Source: an uncultured Clostridia bacterium (lineage in GTDB: Bacteria > Bacillota > Clostridia > UBA1381). From it: 64,000 nucleotides of DNA. Positions 16,767-28,078 of the stretch are shown piece after piece. How positions within the stretch are numbered: the first letter of the stretch is position 1; each line of letters opens with the position of its first letter. The DNA lies in NCBI GenBank assembly GCA_947626135.1, contig CANQQZ010000001.1, positions 62,001-126,000 of the forward strand, in the 5' to 3' direction. The position numbers and the translations under genes were made by a program. Below the pieces are notes generated by a model. The model had not been told where the DNA came from, did no database searches, and was given only the letters and a program-made list of their open reading frames with translations.

Positions 16767-19700
16767 ACACTTTTTGGCTTCTTGCGGAGGCTTTTCGATT
16801 TTTCTGAGGGGTTATGCTGTCGAAGTATTCATCCCTTTTTAAATTTTCAAATGCCACCGCCATCATAAGCTTTATCCTGTTGAGCTGATTTACCTCGCTC
16901 GCGCCCGGGTCATAATCCACCGCGACTATGTTGGATTGCGGGAACTGCCTGCGGAGCTCCTTTATCATACCCTTGCCGGTGACATGATTCGGCAGACAGG
17001 CGAACGGCTGAACGCAGACGATATTAGGAGCGCCGTTATTTATAAGCTCGACCATTTCTCCCGTCAGGAACCATCCTTCGCCTGTGCAGTGTCCCAGCTG
17101 CAAAATGCTTTTGGCGCCTTCGGCTATATCCTTTATATGACCGGGAGCGCAGTGGGCGAATTTCGGTATTGATTTCATCTTTTTTGTTATATGGCTCCTG
17201 AATGCTTCTATTACGGAAATACCGAAATTGCACAGCGCGGCAGTGGATGATTTTGCGCCGAGATTATCGCGTTTAAAATTGATGTTATAGAGGCAATAAA
17301 GCATGAAATCCGTCAGCGGAGGCATTACAGCCTCTCCGCCCTCCGATTCTATAACGTCCACGATATTATTGTTTGCGTCGGGATGGAATTTTACGAGTAT
17401 TTCGCCCACTATACCCACGCGCGGCTTCCTGACAGTCTCATCAAGCTCTATACTGTCAAAATCATCTATTATTTCGTCAATCACCTTTTTAAGCTTCAGC
17501 CTTTTGCGGTTGCCGTTGAGCAGATCGTTGTAAAGCCGTTTGAGCCATTTATTTTTTAAGCTCTCCGTTTCGCCCTTGTTTATTTCGTAGGGACGGGTCC
17601 TCATTGTTACAGCCATGAGCAAATCGCCCCAAAGCGCTGCCTTGAGCATACCGTCCATGATTGGCAGGGTCAGCTTAAAGCCGGGGTTTTCCTCAAGACC
17701 GACAAGATTTAACGAGATAACGGGGACCTGCGAATAGCCCGCCTCCTTCAGCGCTTTTCTCAGGAATGCTATGTAATTCGTCGCGCGGCAGCCGCCGCCC
17801 GTCTGCGTTATTATAACCGATGTATTGTCGGGATCACAGCGTCCCGATGTGAACGCGTTTACAAGCTGTCCGGTTACCATGATGGACGGATAGCACGCAT
17901 CGTTATTTACGCTCTTTAAGCCCGCCTCGACATCCTCGGGCGTCGCATGCTCGAGCACCATCATATTATAACCGTTTGCGCGGAAAACAGCCTCAAACAT
18001 ACCGAAGTGTATCGGGCTCATCTGCGGACAGATGATGGTGTGGTTCTTGCGGTCTTTTTCGGTGAATTTGACCTTGCTTACGGTGTAGTCTTCGACCTTA
18101 TGCGGCTCAAAATCGTTGTCGTCACGCTCTTGAATTGCCGCGCGAAGCGAGCGCACACGTATGCGCGCCGTACCCAGGTTCGAAACCTCGTCGATTTTAA
18201 GAGTTGTATAAATTTTTTCATATGCCTGTAAAATCTCCTGTACCTGATCTGTGGTAACCGCGTCCAGTCCGCATCCGAACGAATTGAGCTGAATAAGCTC
18301 CAGACGCTTATTTTTTACGACCTGCGCCGCCGCCTCGTATAAGCGCGTGTGATACGCCCACTGGTCAACAACGCGTATATCTCGCTTTAAATGACCCAGA
18401 TGCGCCACGCTGTCCTCGGTAAGCACGGCAAATCCGAGCGAGTTGATCATGTCGGGAATACCGTGGTTGATCTCCGGGTCTATGTGATAAGGCCTGCCGG
18501 CTAACACTATGCCGCGTTTGCCGTGCTCGTTCAGCCATTTTATGGTATCCTCGCCGTGCGTCCGTATGTCGTTTTTAAAATGCGCAAGCTCACCGAACGC
18601 TTTATCCGACGCCGAGTTGATCTGCTGCTTTGAGAAGCCGAATACGGCGAGGGTTTTATACATCTGCCGTTTAAACGAAGGCTTATCCGCAAGGTTTATG
18701 AACGGATACATATACATTATATCATCCGAGCGCAGAATGTCCATGTTGTTGTAAATCACCTCGGGATATGACGTGACCATAGGACAGTTGAAATGATTGC
18801 CCGCATCGGAATATTCTATCTGCTCATAAGGGATGCAGGGATAGAAAATTGTTTTTATGCCTTTGTCAATCAAATCCTGAATATGTCCGTGCACAAGCTT
18901 TGCCGGATAGCAGGCGCTCTCGGAGGGTATGGAATCTATGCCCTTTTCGTAAAGCTTATGGGAGCTTCGCGCCGACAGCCTTACGGAGAAGCCGAGCTCT
19001 GTGAAAAACGTGTGCCAGAGCGGATAATTTTCATACATGTTTAACACGCGCGGAAGACCTATAACACCCATAGGCGCCTCCTCCGGCTTTAGCGGCTGAT
19101 AGCCGAATACGCGCTTATATTTATAGTCGAATAAATTCGGTATTTCGTCAGTCTTTTTTTCCATGCCGGCGCCGCGTTCGCAGCGGTTTCCCGAAACAAA
19201 GCTGCCGCCGTCGCCAAACGATGTTATGGTAAGCTGACAATGATTGCCGCATTTTTGGCATCGGGTAAGCTGCGTTTTAAACGTAAATTCGTCGAGCTCA
19301 TCCTCCGACAATATGTCGCAGTCGCCGCCGTCCCAGCGCTCGAGAGCGATTATAGCCGCGCCGTAAGCGCCCATAAGTCCGGCGATATCGGGACGGATTA
19401 CATTTTTGCCCACAAGCAGCTCAAAGCAGCGCAGAATCGCGTTATTGTTGAATGTGCCGCCCTGAACGACTATATTTTCGCCCATGAGAGCGGGGTCGCG
19501 AAGCTTTATAACCTTGTAAAGAGCATTTCTGACAACCGAATAGGAGAGTCCCGCGCTTATGTCTCCGACAGTTGCGCCTTCCTTTTGCGCCTGCTTAACG
19601 CGTGAGTTCATGAATACTGTGCAGCGCGTTCCCAAATCAACGGGACTGTCGGCAGTTAACGCTTCGCGTGAAAAGGAAACGGTGTCCAGCCCAAGCGATT

Positions 19701-21066
19701 CCGCGAATGTTTGAATAAACGAGCCGCATCCGGACGAGCATGCTTCGTTAAGCATTATGGAGTCGATAACGCCATTTTTTATTTTCATGCATTTCATGTC
19801 CTGACCGCCGATGTCAATTATAAAATCAACGCCCGGGGAAAAGTGATTGGCTGCCTTATAATGCGCGATCGTTTCAATTTCGCCTTCATTTATACGAAAC
19901 GCGGTTTTTAAAAGAAGCTCACCGTAGCCCGTTGTGCAGGCGTTTGCGATAAACGCATTTTTGGGCAGCTTTGAATATAAATCGCGCAGAATTTCTATAC
20001 CGCGTTTAATGGGACTGCCTTCGTTTTTGCCGTAATAATCATATACTATCTCGGATTTTTGATTTATTACGGCGCATTTTATTGTGGTAGAGCCCACGTC
20101 GAGCCCCAGAAAGACCGGTCCGTTGACCGATGCTATATCTGCGCGCGCCGCTTTATGCATTGCATGACGGGTGAAAAACTCGGTTTTTTCGTCCTCCGTT
20201 TCAAAAAGCTTCCTCATGCGCGTGATCTCCGTATCGGCGGATTTCGCGTTTTTGAGGTTATCTATCAAATCATCTATGTAAGCCTCCGTGTTATCGTACA
20301 TAAGCGCGGCGCCTATAGCGACGAAGAGCTGCGCGTTTTCGGGAATGGTAAAGGATTTTGCGTTATCCTTCAGAGTTTCCTCAAATTGTCTTCTCAGCTG
20401 CGGCAAAAAGTGAAGCGGTCCGCCCAAAAATACGATATTGCCTTTGATGGGGCGTCCCTGCGCAAGCCCGGATATAGTCTGCGTTACGACCGCTTGCAGA
20501 ATGGACGCCGCGACATCCTCGCGCGCCGCGCCTTCGTTTAAGAGCGGCTGAACGTCGGATTTTGCAAAGACGCCGCAGCGCGCGGCTATCGGATATATTA
20601 CCGTATGCTTTTCGGCGAGTGCGTTCAACCCGTCGGCGTCGGTTTTTAAAAGCATGGACATCTGGTCTATAAAGGAACCGGTGCCGCCGGCGCATGTTCC
20701 GTTCATGCGCTGTTCCAGTCCGCCTGTCAGATACAGTATTTTTGCGTCCTCTCCTCCGAGCTCTATTACAACGTCCGTTTTGGGGAGGAAGGTCTTAATT
20801 GCCTCCTTGTTTGCTATTACCTCCTGAACAAACGGGAGATTGAGCATTTTAGACAGCAAAAGACCGCCGGAGCCGGTTATGACCACCGAAAAAGGACTAT
20901 CCCTGACCACGTCCCTCGCCTCGCCGAATAATTCCGCCACCGTTTGCTTTATATCTGAAAAATGCCGCCTGTATTTGCTGTAGATAATATTTCTGCCGCT
21001 GTCCATAACCACAATTTTGACCGTTGTGGAGCCGACATCTATTCCCATATGTAAACGACTCATCAT
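16765..21066 (-). CDS. Giant 2-hydroxyacyl-CoA dehydratase activase/dehydratase-like fusion protein
   Basis: Single 1433-residue protein, normal for this clostridial family. Two BadF/HgdC-type ASKHA ATPase domains come first ([13 protein letters not shown] near residue 8 and [14 protein letters not shown] near 322), each with its cluster motif ([12 protein letters not shown] and [11 protein letters not shown]). A DUF2229 activase-associated region follows (about 640-870), then a HgdB-like dehydratase half with many cysteines ([29 protein letters not shown]). The family couples ATP use to low-potential electron transfer, but no substrate is established and no acyl-CoA genes are adjacent. The start follows AAGGGGG; the second ATG is one codon later. 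Confidence 0.88.
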   Translation of the reverse strand: MMSRLHMGIDVGSTTVKIVVMDSGRNIIYSKYRRHFSDIKQTVAELFGEARDVVRDSPFSVVITGSGGLLLSKMLNLPFVQEVIANKEAIKTFLPKTDVVIELGGEDAKILYLTGGLEQRMNGTCAGGTGSFIDQMSMLLKTDADGLNALAEKHTVIYPIAARCGVFAKSDVQPLLNEGAAREDVAASILQAVVTQTISGLAQGRPIKGNIVFLGGPLHFLPQLRRQFEETLKDNAKSFTIPENAQLFVAIGAALMYDNTEAYIDDLIDNLKNAKSADTEITRMRKLFETEDEKTEFFTRHAMHKAARADIASVNGPVFLGLDVGSTTIKCAVINQKSEIVYDYYGKNEGSPIKRGIEILRDLYSKLPKNAFIANACTTGYGELLLKTAFRINEGEIETIAHYKAANHFSPGVDFIIDIGGQDMKCMKIKNGVIDSIMLNEACSSGCGSFIQTFAESLGLDTVSFSREALTADSPVDLGTRCTVFMNSRVKQAQKEGATVGDISAGLSYSVVRNALYKVIKLRDPALMGENIVVQGGTFNNNAILRCFELLVGKNVIRPDIAGLMGAYGAAIIALERWDGGDCDILSEDELDEFTFKTQLTRCQKCGNHCQLTITSFGDGGSFVSGNRCERGAGMEKKTDEIPNLFDYKYKRVFGYQPLKPEEAPMGVIGLPRVLNMYENYPLWHTFFTELGFSVRLSARSSHKLYEKGIDSIPSESACYPAKLVHGHIQDLIDKGIKTIFYPCIPYEQIEYSDAGNHFNCPMVTSYPEVIYNNMDILRSDDIMYMYPFINLADKPSFKRQMYKTLAVFGFSKQQINSASDKAFGELAHFKNDIRTHGEDTIKWLNEHGKRGIVLAGRPYHIDPEINHGIPDMINSLGFAVLTEDSVAHLGHLKRDIRVVDQWAYHTRLYEAAAQVVKNKRLELIQLNSFGCGLDAVTTDQVQEILQAYEKIYTTLKIDEVSNLGTARIRVRSLRAAIQERDDNDFEPHKVEDYTVSKVKFTEKDRKNHTIICPQMSPIHFGMFEAVFRANGYNMMVLEHATPEDVEAGLKSVNNDACYPSIMVTGQLVNAFTSGRCDPDNTSVIITQTGGGCRATNYIAFLRKALKEAGYSQVPVISLNLVGLEENPGFKLTLPIMDGMLKAALWGDLLMAVTMRTRPYEINKGETESLKNKWLKRLYNDLLNGNRKRLKLKKVIDEIIDDFDSIELDETVRKPRVGIVGEILVKFHPDANNNIVDVIESEGGEAVMPPLTDFMLYCLYNINFKRDNLGAKSSTAALCNFGISVIEAFRSHITKKMKSIPKFAHCAPGHIKDIAEGAKSILQLGHCTGEGWFLTGEMVELINNGAPNIVCVQPFACLPNHVTGKGMIKELRRQFPQSNIVAVDYDPGASEVNQLNRIKLMMAVAFENLKRDEYFDSITPQKNRKASARSQKV

Positions 21067-21179
21067 GTAACCCCCTTACAATTGAGTTCATTTCTTCCGG
21101 ATTGCGGCATGACCGAAAGACGGCAGGAGCGCCGCCGCCATATGCTGCAATGTTTACCGGATACCAAAAGCGCGCCTTT

Positions 21180-21366
21180 GATTTCGTATTGTTTCGCGAG
21201 GTTATTATAGCATATATTTGCAGACTGCGAAGCAGCCGGCGCCGCTTGCAAAGAATTTTGCGACAGTGGCGCGCAAAATATGATAAAATGTTCTCCGAAA
21301 CACAGAAATCTTGGATTTCGTATTGTTTCACGAGTTTATTATAGCATATTTGCGCCGGATTCGCAA
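21180..21366 (-). promoter_or_regulatory. Duplicated promoter segment upstream of the dehydratase/activase gene
   Basis: Two direct copies of about 40 bases (21180-21221 and 21314-21353) differ at only four positions. On the minus strand each holds TATAAT (21204-21209 and 21338-21343). The distal copy has TTGCGA (21361-21366) at 17 bases; the proximal copy has a poorer TTCGCA (21226-21231) at 16 bases. The shared part continues about 25 bases past the -10, so start site and any operator are duplicated too. The rest of the 424-base gap shows no gene. Confidence 0.65.
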
Positions 21367-21490
21367 GCATAAAAATCTGCGTAATTAAGCCGGAAATGTA
21401 TTGTTCATAATAAATTTACAGAAACGTTCTTGACAGAGCGCGTGATACGGGAGTAAAATATATAAAAAGCAAACCAAAGGAGATGTATAT

Positions 21491-22372
21491 ATGCGAAGCT
21501 GTATGTACTGCGGACGGGAGCTTGCGGACGGAGAGCAATGCAGCTGCGCGGGCGCGGCGGCGCGCCGTGCGGCGAAGAGCGGAGCGAACGGCAGCGGAGG
21601 TTACGGCGCTTCGGGACAAAATCCTCAGTCCGAACAGAATAAGCAGGGAGGGTACTACCGCACAGGGTATACTCAGACGGAAAATCCGTTGAAGCGTTTA
21701 TGGAACAGATATAAAACAAAGCGCCGGGCGGCGAAAGCCGGACGAGCGTCAAATAAGGAAATGCACGGATTTTTCTCATATATTTATCGGTTTATAAAAT
21801 CGCCGGCGACGGAGATTGCCAATCCACGTGCGTTTTCGATGCCGCAGATGCTGCTAATCGCAGCGGTTCAGGGAGCGATAGCCGGATTATGCGTGTATTT
21901 TGCGTCATCGGGTGTGCCGCGCGGCTGGCTCAGAGCAATAGCGAATATTATAGGCTTTGGCGGAGTAAACGGCTTTCGCTCGGTTGCGCGGGCGGTCGAG
22001 GCGGCTGTTTCCGGCGCGGCGGGAGGAATATTCTTTTTCCTCATATACTCGGGCATATTCTGGCTGATAGGTAAATTTATTTTCCGGTCGGGAACACGGT
22101 TTACACCGTTTTCGCAGCGTCTGATTCTTACAAGTATACCGCTTACGCTTTTTGCGGCGGTTGGCGTGCTGTTTTCGTTTATATCGACGACTACTCTTAT
22201 GATACTGCTTATGTGCGGGACGCTTTCGTCCTTTATACTCACCTACGTTTCTCTTAACGAGGAATGGTCGTCGTTTTCGGAATCGCGCATTATGTACGCG
22301 ATGCTGCTCGGATATTTTGTATTGTTTACATTTGTATTCTCGCTTTTGAGAGTATCAGTTATAGGAGGTTAA
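21491..22372 (+). CDS. Zinc-ribbon, Yip1-like multi-pass membrane protein
   Basis: The N-terminus is a four-cysteine zinc ribbon (CMYCGREL and CSC). A Gly/Ala/Gln-rich and then basic linker runs to about residue 90. Five or so transmembrane segments follow, in the pattern of Yip1/YIF1 domain proteins often found in Firmicutes. Length is 293 aa. The start has AAAGGAG upstream. The function is not known; the family is usually linked to membrane organisation only by name. The downstream ridA gene follows after 5 bases, so they are likely co-transcribed. Confidence 0.7.
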   Translation: MRSCMYCGRELADGEQCSCAGAAARRAAKSGANGSGGYGASGQNPQSEQNKQGGYYRTGYTQTENPLKRLWNRYKTKRRAAKAGRASNKEMHGFFSYIYRFIKSPATEIANPRAFSMPQMLLIAAVQGAIAGLCVYFASSGVPRGWLRAIANIIGFGGVNGFRSVARAVEAAVSGAAGGIFFFLIYSGIFWLIGKFIFRSGTRFTPFSQRLILTSIPLTLFAAVGVLFSFISTTTLMILLMCGTLSSFILTYVSLNEEWSSFSESRIMYAMLLGYFVLFTFVFSLLRVSVIGG

Positions 22373-22377
22373 TGATA

Positions 22378-22749
22378 ATGAAGGAAGTAAAAACAAAAAA
22401 CGCGCCTGCGGCGATCGGTCCGTATTCGCAGGCTGTGGTGTGCGGCAATATGCTGTTCACATCGGGACAGATACCGATAAATCCGGAGACAGGAGAAATA
22501 CCGGAGGGCGTTGAGCCCCAGGCGAGGCAGGCGCTTACAAATGTGAAAAATCTTATAGAGGCGGCAGGCGGAAGCATGGACAAGGTTGTGAAAACGTGCG
22601 TGTTCATTAAGGACATGAATGATTTTGCGAAGATCAATGAAATCTACGCGGAATTTTTCAGCGAACCGTATCCGGCGCGCTCCTGCGTCGAGGTCGCGAG
22701 ACTGCCAAAGGATGTATTGCTCGAAGTGGAAACGATAACGGAACTGTAA
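22378..22749 (+). CDS. ridA: RidA/YjgF-family reactive intermediate deaminase
   Basis: Trimeric enzyme that hydrolyses reactive enamine/imine intermediates (2-aminoacrylate) released by PLP enzymes. It is recognisable from [13 protein letters not shown] at the N-terminus, ILFTSGQ-like [16 protein letters not shown], and [18 protein letters not shown] at the C-terminus, including the arginine that binds the substrate carboxylate. ATG 22378 lies 9 bases after AGGAGG; ATG 22372 would be only 3 bases away. Length is 123 aa, standard for the family. A perfect bidirectional terminator follows. Confidence 0.94.
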   Translation: MKEVKTKNAPAAIGPYSQAVVCGNMLFTSGQIPINPETGEIPEGVEPQARQALTNVKNLIEAAGGSMDKVVKTCVFIKDMNDFAKINEIYAEFFSEPYPARSCVEVARLPKDVLLEVETITEL

Positions 22750-22760
22750 AAATCGTGTAA

Positions 22761-22802
22761 GATACAAAAGAAACCGCATAAATATGCGGTTTCTTTTGTA
22801 TC
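22761..22802. terminator. Bidirectional terminator between ridA and tRNA-Ala
   Basis: A near-perfect 20-bp inverted repeat centred on 22781 with T-rich ends on both strands; it ends one base before the tRNA CCA. Confidence 0.88.
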
Positions 22803-22878
22803 TGGTGGAGCATAGGGGACTTGAACCCCTGACCCCAACACTGCCAGTGTTGTGCGCTCCCAACTGCGCTAATGCCCC
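22803..22878 (-). tRNA. tRNA-Ala (GGC anticodon)
   Basis: Read on the minus strand, the acceptor arms GGGGCAT and ATGCTCC pair with one wobble, and the 3' CCA is encoded. The anticodon arm is CAACA, loop CTGGCAG, TGTTG, giving anticodon GGC, which reads GCC alanine codons. The T arm is AGGGG TTCAAGT CCCCT. Length is 76 nt. Confidence 0.95.
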
Positions 22879-23053
22879 GAATACATCCTATAGGTTATTA
22901 TACCATATCCCCTTCGTAAAGTCAACCATAAATACGAAAGGATTTTATACAAAATCATACACGGCATTTTTCGGTATGCCGTAGCAGCGGGAAGAACGCG
23001 CATGGGAAGGAGCTTGCCGGAGTATGCGGATATGAGTATCAATATTAAATACA

Positions 23054-23077
23054 AATCCGCCCAACGGAGGACGGATT
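23054..23077 (-). terminator. Terminator of carAB
   Basis: On the minus strand AATCCGTCC and GGGCGGATT form a 9-bp stem with a 6-base loop, followed by a weak T-rich tail. Confidence 0.6.
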
Positions 23078-23110
23078 CATATTATTGCTTCGACGCGTTT
23101 TTTCCGCGCA

Positions 23111-26100
23111 TTATCGTATGTCATCAAGCGAGATCACTTCGACATTATCGGGAGACATATCTGCTTCCATTACATCAACCATTGCGCCGAACGTGTCAAG
23201 ACTTGTCATAAGCGATACTGAGCATTCCGTGCTGACACGGCGTATTTTAAAGCCGTCTGAGTAGATATCATTGCTCTTTGTGGGGATATCAATCATCAAA
23301 TCAATCATGCCCGAACGGATAACGTCCAGAACGTTCGGTACTCCGTCGGCAATCTTCTTGACAGACTGCACGGGGATTCCGTGTTCCTGCAAAAATTTCG
23401 CGGTACCTGCCGTGGCGGCAAATTTGCAGCCGATCTTATGACAGCGTTTTGCGAGGGGCAGGAAGTTTTCCTTATCCAGATCGCGTATTGTGGCGAGAAT
23501 GGTTGAGCCGGCTTTGGGGATGGTGGTCCCGGCGGCGGTGAAGCCCTTATACATTGCTTCTATGAAGCTGTGACCTACGCCGAGCACTTCTCCGGTAGAG
23601 CGCATTTCCGGACCGAGGGTCACCTCGACGCGCGGAAGCTTTTCCGTTGAGAATATGGGTACCTTGATTGCCACGGTTTTTGTCTTCGGCGCTATTCCGG
23701 TGGAATAACCCATAGATTTAAGCGTTTCGCCCATCATTACGCGCGTTGCTATATCAATAACGGGTACGTTTGTCACCTTGGTGATATACGGGACCGTGCG
23801 GCTTGAACGCGGATTTACCTCAATGATATACAAATCATCCCTGAACTCAATAAACTGAATATTTATCATGCCTATGACCTTCAGCTCAAGCGCAATGCGG
23901 TAGGTTACGTCCATTATTTTTTCGATTATGTGATCGGGGACGTGCTGCGGCGGGTAAATAGATACGGAATCGCCGCTGTGAATACCGGCGCGCTCCAAAT
24001 GCTCCATAATTCCGGGAATAAGCACATCGGTGCCGTCGCATATCGCATCGACCTCAAGCTCGCGTCCGCCCAAATACCGGTCGATAAGCACGGGATTATC
24101 GCTGTCCTTTTTGAAGGCGTCGGTAAGGTAGCGCACCAGATCAAGCTCATTGCGCGTTATTTCCATTCCCTGACCGCCAAGAACGTAGGACGGGCGCACA
24201 AGCAGCGGGTATTCGAGCGAATTTGCCTCTTCGATGCCCTCCTTAACGCTCCATACGGCTTTGCCCTTCGGGCGTTTTATATGGAGCTTTTCGAGCATCT
24301 CGTCGAATTTTTCCCTGTCCTCCGCCTCGTCTATGTATTTAGGCTGAGTTCCCAAAACGGGCACATCCATTTTCGCAAGGAAATTCGCGAGCTTTATCGC
24401 GGTCTGACCGCCGAATTGGAGAACAACGCCGTCCGGTTTTTCGAGAGTTATAATATTGTATACATCCTCCTCGGTAAGCGGCTCGAAATACAGCTTGTCG
24501 GAGGTGTCAAAATCCGTTGAAACAGTCTCGGGATTGTTATTTATTATTATTGTTTCGATGTCGTTTTTCTCAAGCGACAGCACGCAATGTACGGAGCAAT
24601 AGTCAAATTCTATGCCCTGACCTATGCGTATGGGACCGGAGCCGATAACGATTATTTTCTTTCTGTCCGATGGAACGGACTCGCTGATTTCATCGTAGGT
24701 GGAGTAATAATACGGCGATACAGCCTCAAATTCGCCCGCGCAGGTATCGACCATTTTGTAAACGGGAGTGATATTCATTTCAAGTCGCTTTTCATATACC
24801 TGCGATGCGTTGCAGCCAACAAGCTGAGCTATTCCCTCGTCCGCAAAGCCCATTTTTTTGTAGCGGAGCATGATTTCGGGAGTTATGTCCGCCAATTTAT
24901 ATTGCTTCAATTCCTCCTCGGCGTCGATTATGTTTTTGATTTTGTGGAGAAAGAATAAATCCATTCCGGTTATTTCCGAAAGCATTTCAAGATGATAGTT
25001 CCGGCGGATGAGCTCGGCAAGATCAAACAGCCGTTCGTCATCGGGGACGATAACGCGCCTTTTCAGCTCCACCATAGAACGTTTTTTCGAGGCGTCTCTT
25101 TCCAGAGTGAACTGCTTGATTTCCAGCGAGCGGATGCCCTTTAAAAGAGATGCTTCAAATGTGTTGCCTATAGCCATTATTTCGCCGGTAGCCATCATCT
25201 TTGTGCCTAAGTTTCTCTTTGCGCTGAAAAATTTGTCGAAGGGCCATTTTGGGATTTTTGTTACCACATAATCTATTGCCGGTTCAAAGCACGCATATGT
25301 TTTTCCGGTAACCGCGTTCGTGATTTCATCGAGATTATAGCCAAGGGCGATTTTCGCCGCGATTTTCGCGATGGGATAGCCCGTCGCTTTAGACGCGAGG
25401 GCGGATGAACGCGATACTCTCGGATTAATCTCTATCACGCAGTAATCAAAGCTGTGCGGGTCCAGAGCAAACTGGACGTTGCAGCCGCCCTTGATTTCAA
25501 TTGAATTGATGATGTCGATAGCGGCTTTTCTGAGCATTTGATATTCCTTATCCGCGAGAGTAAGCGCCGGAGCCACGACTATCGAATCTCCGGTATGCAC
25601 GCCTACCGGGTCCACGTTCTCCATTGAGCAGACGGTTATGCAGTTTCCCTTTCCGTCGCGCATTACTTCAAATTCAATTTCCTTCCAGCCCTTAATGGAT
25701 TTTTCCAAAAGCACCTGACCGATCCGCGACAGATGCAGCCCCTGCGATAAAATCGTTACGAGCTGCTCCTGGTCCTCCGCTATGCCGCCTCCGGTCCCAC
25801 CGAGGGTATACGCGGGGCGCACAATTACGGGATATCCTATTTTTTCGGCAAACGCTATACCCGATTCGATATCCGTCACTATTTCCGAGGGCGCGATAGG
25901 CTGATTAGTGCGCTCCATAAGGCGCTTAAAGGAATCGCGGTCCTCGCCCTCCTTTATGGACGCTATGGACGTTCCGATGACATTTACGCCGTATTTGTCG
26001 AATATACCCTTATCATACAGCTCGCAGGTGAGATTTAATCCGGTTTGACCGCCCATTCCGGCAATGACGGAATCGGGGCGCTCCTTTGCGATTATTTTTT

Positions 26101-26323
26101 CCACGTATTCCGCGGTGAGAGGCTCGATATATGTTTTTGCCGCCATTCCGCGGTCGGTCATGATTGTCGCGGGATTTGAGTTTACCAGAACGACCTCTAT
26201 TCCCTCATCCTTTATAGCCTGACATGCCTGGGAGCCGGAATAGTCAAATTCCGCCGCCTGTCCTATTACGATGGGACCAGACCCGATAACCAGCACCTTT
26301 TTTATATTTTTATCTAATGGCAT
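23111..26323 (-). CDS. carB: Carbamoyl-phosphate synthase large subunit
   Basis: Makes carbamoyl phosphate from ammonia, bicarbonate and two ATP for pyrimidine and arginine synthesis. The 1070 aa comprise two ATP-grasp halves (starting [20 protein letters not shown] and [18 protein letters not shown]), each with a PRSSRS/NPRSSRT-type segment. A C-terminal MGS-like allosteric domain (about 935-1070) is where UMP or ornithine bind in homologues. The start follows GGAGG. carA lies 128 bases upstream on the same strand. Pathway context and the leader upstream of carA suggest pyrimidine control. Confidence 0.97.
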   Translation of the reverse strand: MPLDKNIKKVLVIGSGPIVIGQAAEFDYSGSQACQAIKDEGIEVVLVNSNPATIMTDRGMAAKTYIEPLTAEYVEKIIAKERPDSVIAGMGGQTGLNLTCELYDKGIFDKYGVNVIGTSIASIKEGEDRDSFKRLMERTNQPIAPSEIVTDIESGIAFAEKIGYPVIVRPAYTLGGTGGGIAEDQEQLVTILSQGLHLSRIGQVLLEKSIKGWKEIEFEVMRDGKGNCITVCSMENVDPVGVHTGDSIVVAPALTLADKEYQMLRKAAIDIINSIEIKGGCNVQFALDPHSFDYCVIEINPRVSRSSALASKATGYPIAKIAAKIALGYNLDEITNAVTGKTYACFEPAIDYVVTKIPKWPFDKFFSAKRNLGTKMMATGEIMAIGNTFEASLLKGIRSLEIKQFTLERDASKKRSMVELKRRVIVPDDERLFDLAELIRRNYHLEMLSEITGMDLFFLHKIKNIIDAEEELKQYKLADITPEIMLRYKKMGFADEGIAQLVGCNASQVYEKRLEMNITPVYKMVDTCAGEFEAVSPYYYSTYDEISESVPSDRKKIIVIGSGPIRIGQGIEFDYCSVHCVLSLEKNDIETIIINNNPETVSTDFDTSDKLYFEPLTEEDVYNIITLEKPDGVVLQFGGQTAIKLANFLAKMDVPVLGTQPKYIDEAEDREKFDEMLEKLHIKRPKGKAVWSVKEGIEEANSLEYPLLVRPSYVLGGQGMEITRNELDLVRYLTDAFKKDSDNPVLIDRYLGGRELEVDAICDGTDVLIPGIMEHLERAGIHSGDSVSIYPPQHVPDHIIEKIMDVTYRIALELKVIGMINIQFIEFRDDLYIIEVNPRSSRTVPYITKVTNVPVIDIATRVMMGETLKSMGYSTGIAPKTKTVAIKVPIFSTEKLPRVEVTLGPEMRSTGEVLGVGHSFIEAMYKGFTAAGTTIPKAGSTILATIRDLDKENFLPLAKRCHKIGCKFAATAGTAKFLQEHGIPVQSVKKIADGVPNVLDVIRSGMIDLMIDIPTKSNDIYSDGFKIRRVSTECSVSLMTSLDTFGAMVDVMEADMSPDNVEVISLDDIR

Positions 26324-26451
26324 AATAATCCTCCGTTCTTGATCGGTTATATATGAAACGCTTTGTGTTCGTGTTTTGAAGTATGAAACAGCCGGTTCGC
26401 CTCGCCGTTTTAAAATATTCGCGGCGCTTTAAAACAATTTAATCCGTCCGT

Positions 26452-27504
26452 TTATTTTATGTCGCGAAGAAATCTGTCAAACAGCCATCCGGTATCCAGC
26501 GGTCCGGGCGCCGCCTCGGGATGGAACTGTACGCTCTCAATTGAAAGCGTTTTATGGCGTATGCCCTCGCATGTTCCGTCATTCACGTTTTCAAATGTGA
26601 CCTCGACATCCTTTGTGAAGCCGGAAACTATGTAATTATGATTCTGCGATGTGATGTATACGTTCCCGGTATCCAAATCCTTTACGGGATGGTTCGCGCC
26701 GTGATGCCCGAATTTGAGCTTTGACGTGGTGCAGCCGAGAGCAAGCCCTATGATTTGATGTCCCATGCATATTCCGCTTATCGGATATTTCCCGATAAGC
26801 GATTTTACCGTGTCTACCGTTCCGGGCGCGTCAAGAGGATTGCCGGGACCGTTTGAAAGAAATACCATCTCCGGCTTTGCCGCGTCGATAACCGACGCGG
26901 GAATATTGGCGGGATAAACCGTTACGCGGCAGTCGCGCTTTACCAGATCACGCAGTATGCCGTCCTTGGCGCCCAAATCTATAAAAGCAATATCCGTTTT
27001 GCCCGTTTCATTCAGCGTGTATACCTGCTCTACGGTCGTATCCATGATTACGTGTGAATTATCAACGCTGTGCAGCATTTGGGAGATTTCCTCAAGGGAC
27101 GGATTCCCGCGCGTTATGCAAGCCCTCATGGTGCCGTACTCGCGTATTATTTTGGTGACGGCGCGGGTATCAATCCCCTCGAGACCGACAACGCCCTGCT
27201 CTCTTAAAAAATCGTCAAGATTCATTTCATTGCGGAAATTTGATGGATAGTCGCATTTTTCCCGCACCACGAACGCCTTTAAATTTGCGCGCCCCGCCTC
27301 CATATCCTCAAGATTAATGCCGTAATTTCCGATAAGGGGAAAGGTCATTGTAACAATCTGTCCGGCGTATGACGGGTCGGTGAGAGTTTCCTGATATCCG
27401 GTCATACCCGTTGTGAAAACAATTTCGCCCGCTATGTCCTTCTCTGCGCCGAACATAGTTCCGGTGAATTTCGCGCCGTTTTCAAGAATAAGCTGCGCTT
27501 TCAT
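26452..27504 (-). CDS. carA: Carbamoyl-phosphate synthase small subunit (glutaminase)
   Basis: Supplies ammonia to CarB by hydrolysing glutamine. The N-terminal CPSase small domain (GTMFGAEKDIAGEIVFTTGM) is followed by a class I glutamine amidotransferase domain with the nucleophile cysteine in ISGICMGHQIIGLALG and the His/Glu pair in VQFHPEAAPGP. ATG 27504 lies 10 bases after AAAGGAG; a TTG two codons upstream is only 4 bases away. Length is 350 aa. A leader peptide and intrinsic terminator precede it. Confidence 0.96.
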   Translation of the reverse strand: MKAQLILENGAKFTGTMFGAEKDIAGEIVFTTGMTGYQETLTDPSYAGQIVTMTFPLIGNYGINLEDMEAGRANLKAFVVREKCDYPSNFRNEMNLDDFLREQGVVGLEGIDTRAVTKIIREYGTMRACITRGNPSLEEISQMLHSVDNSHVIMDTTVEQVYTLNETGKTDIAFIDLGAKDGILRDLVKRDCRVTVYPANIPASVIDAAKPEMVFLSNGPGNPLDAPGTVDTVKSLIGKYPISGICMGHQIIGLALGCTTSKLKFGHHGANHPVKDLDTGNVYITSQNHNYIVSGFTKDVEVTFENVNDGTCEGIRHKTLSIESVQFHPEAAPGPLDTGWLFDRFLRDIK

Positions 27505-27537
27505 AAGCAAGTCGCTCCTTTCAAGTAGCTGAAGTTT

Positions 27538-27567
27538 AAAAAAAAGACAATGGATAACGCCATTGTC
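27538..27567 (-). terminator. Attenuator hairpin in the carAB leader
   Basis: On the minus strand GACAATGG (27567-27560) pairs with CCATTGTC (27553-27546) around a 6-base loop, followed by eight uninterrupted T residues (27545-27538). It stands between the promoter and carA, so transcription must pass through it to reach the structural genes. Confidence 0.85.
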
Positions 27568-27655
27568 AAAGGTTTATAAAATTCAAAACGGAAAATAAAC
27601 AGGAAATATCGACCCCGCCGGTGATTTTTAAGCTGTCATATACCGCATTTTTCAT
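27566..27655 (-). CDS. Putative carAB leader peptide (29 aa)
   Basis: A short open frame with an excellent ribosome site (GGAGG, 10 bases before ATG 27655), reading MKNAVYDSLKITGGVDIS then CLFSVLNFINL. Its stop codon TGA (27568-27566) overlaps the first stem base of the attenuator hairpin. The second half is coded by a U-rich run (27567-27602). This is the layout expected of translation-coupled attenuation: a ribosome finishing the peptide would cover the 5' arm of the terminator. Too short for homology; inferred from position alone. Confidence 0.6.
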   Translation of the reverse strand: MKNAVYDSLKITGGVDISCLFSVLNFINL

Positions 27656-27687
27656 TGCCGGGGCACCTCCGTTTATTTATCCTACAC

Positions 27688-27716
27688 ATTATAGCACCGC
27701 AATTTGTATTTGTCAA
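27688..27716 (-). promoter_or_regulatory. carAB promoter (consensus)
   Basis: On the minus strand TTGACA (27716-27711), 17 bases, TATAAT (27693-27688). Transcription should start near 27681, leaving a leader of about 175 nt before carA. Confidence 0.85.
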
Positions 27717-27858
27717 GAATTTTATTGGGATAATTGTCATGATATTGTGGAAGTGATATCCTGCGGCACAATACGTTGTTATAATGTATAAAAAAGTCGA
27801 GCTCTTTAACGTAAATTTAATATATTTTTACAAAAATTAATTTTTTGCAAACAAATTG

Positions 27859-27886
27859 TTGACAAATTATTAATAATGTATATAAT
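27859..27886 (+). promoter_or_regulatory. Promoter upstream of the ABC-type membrane protein gene
   Basis: TTGACA (27859-27864), 16 bases, TATAAT (27881-27886), followed by about 190 nt of leader in which I see no clear riboswitch. The remaining 27717-27858 is AT-rich with no gene. Confidence 0.6.
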
Positions 27887-28078
27887 AATAATTGAATTAC
27901 AAATTCACTCACAAAGGCGTGTTTATTGAGATATCGGCTCGATAGATGCGTTTTTGTTTTTTGCGTTTAATTTTTTGGATATCGCTGTGACTGCCTTTTT
28001 TGCGCAGAGCCGGGGCACTTGATTTTTTCGACATTTTATGCTAAAATTAATACAAATTTAATTTTGGGGGATTTTGAT

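Noticed and set aside
27656..27687. PyrR-type binding loop in the carAB leader
   Set aside because: No sequence resembling the conserved PyrR loop was found between the promoter and carA.
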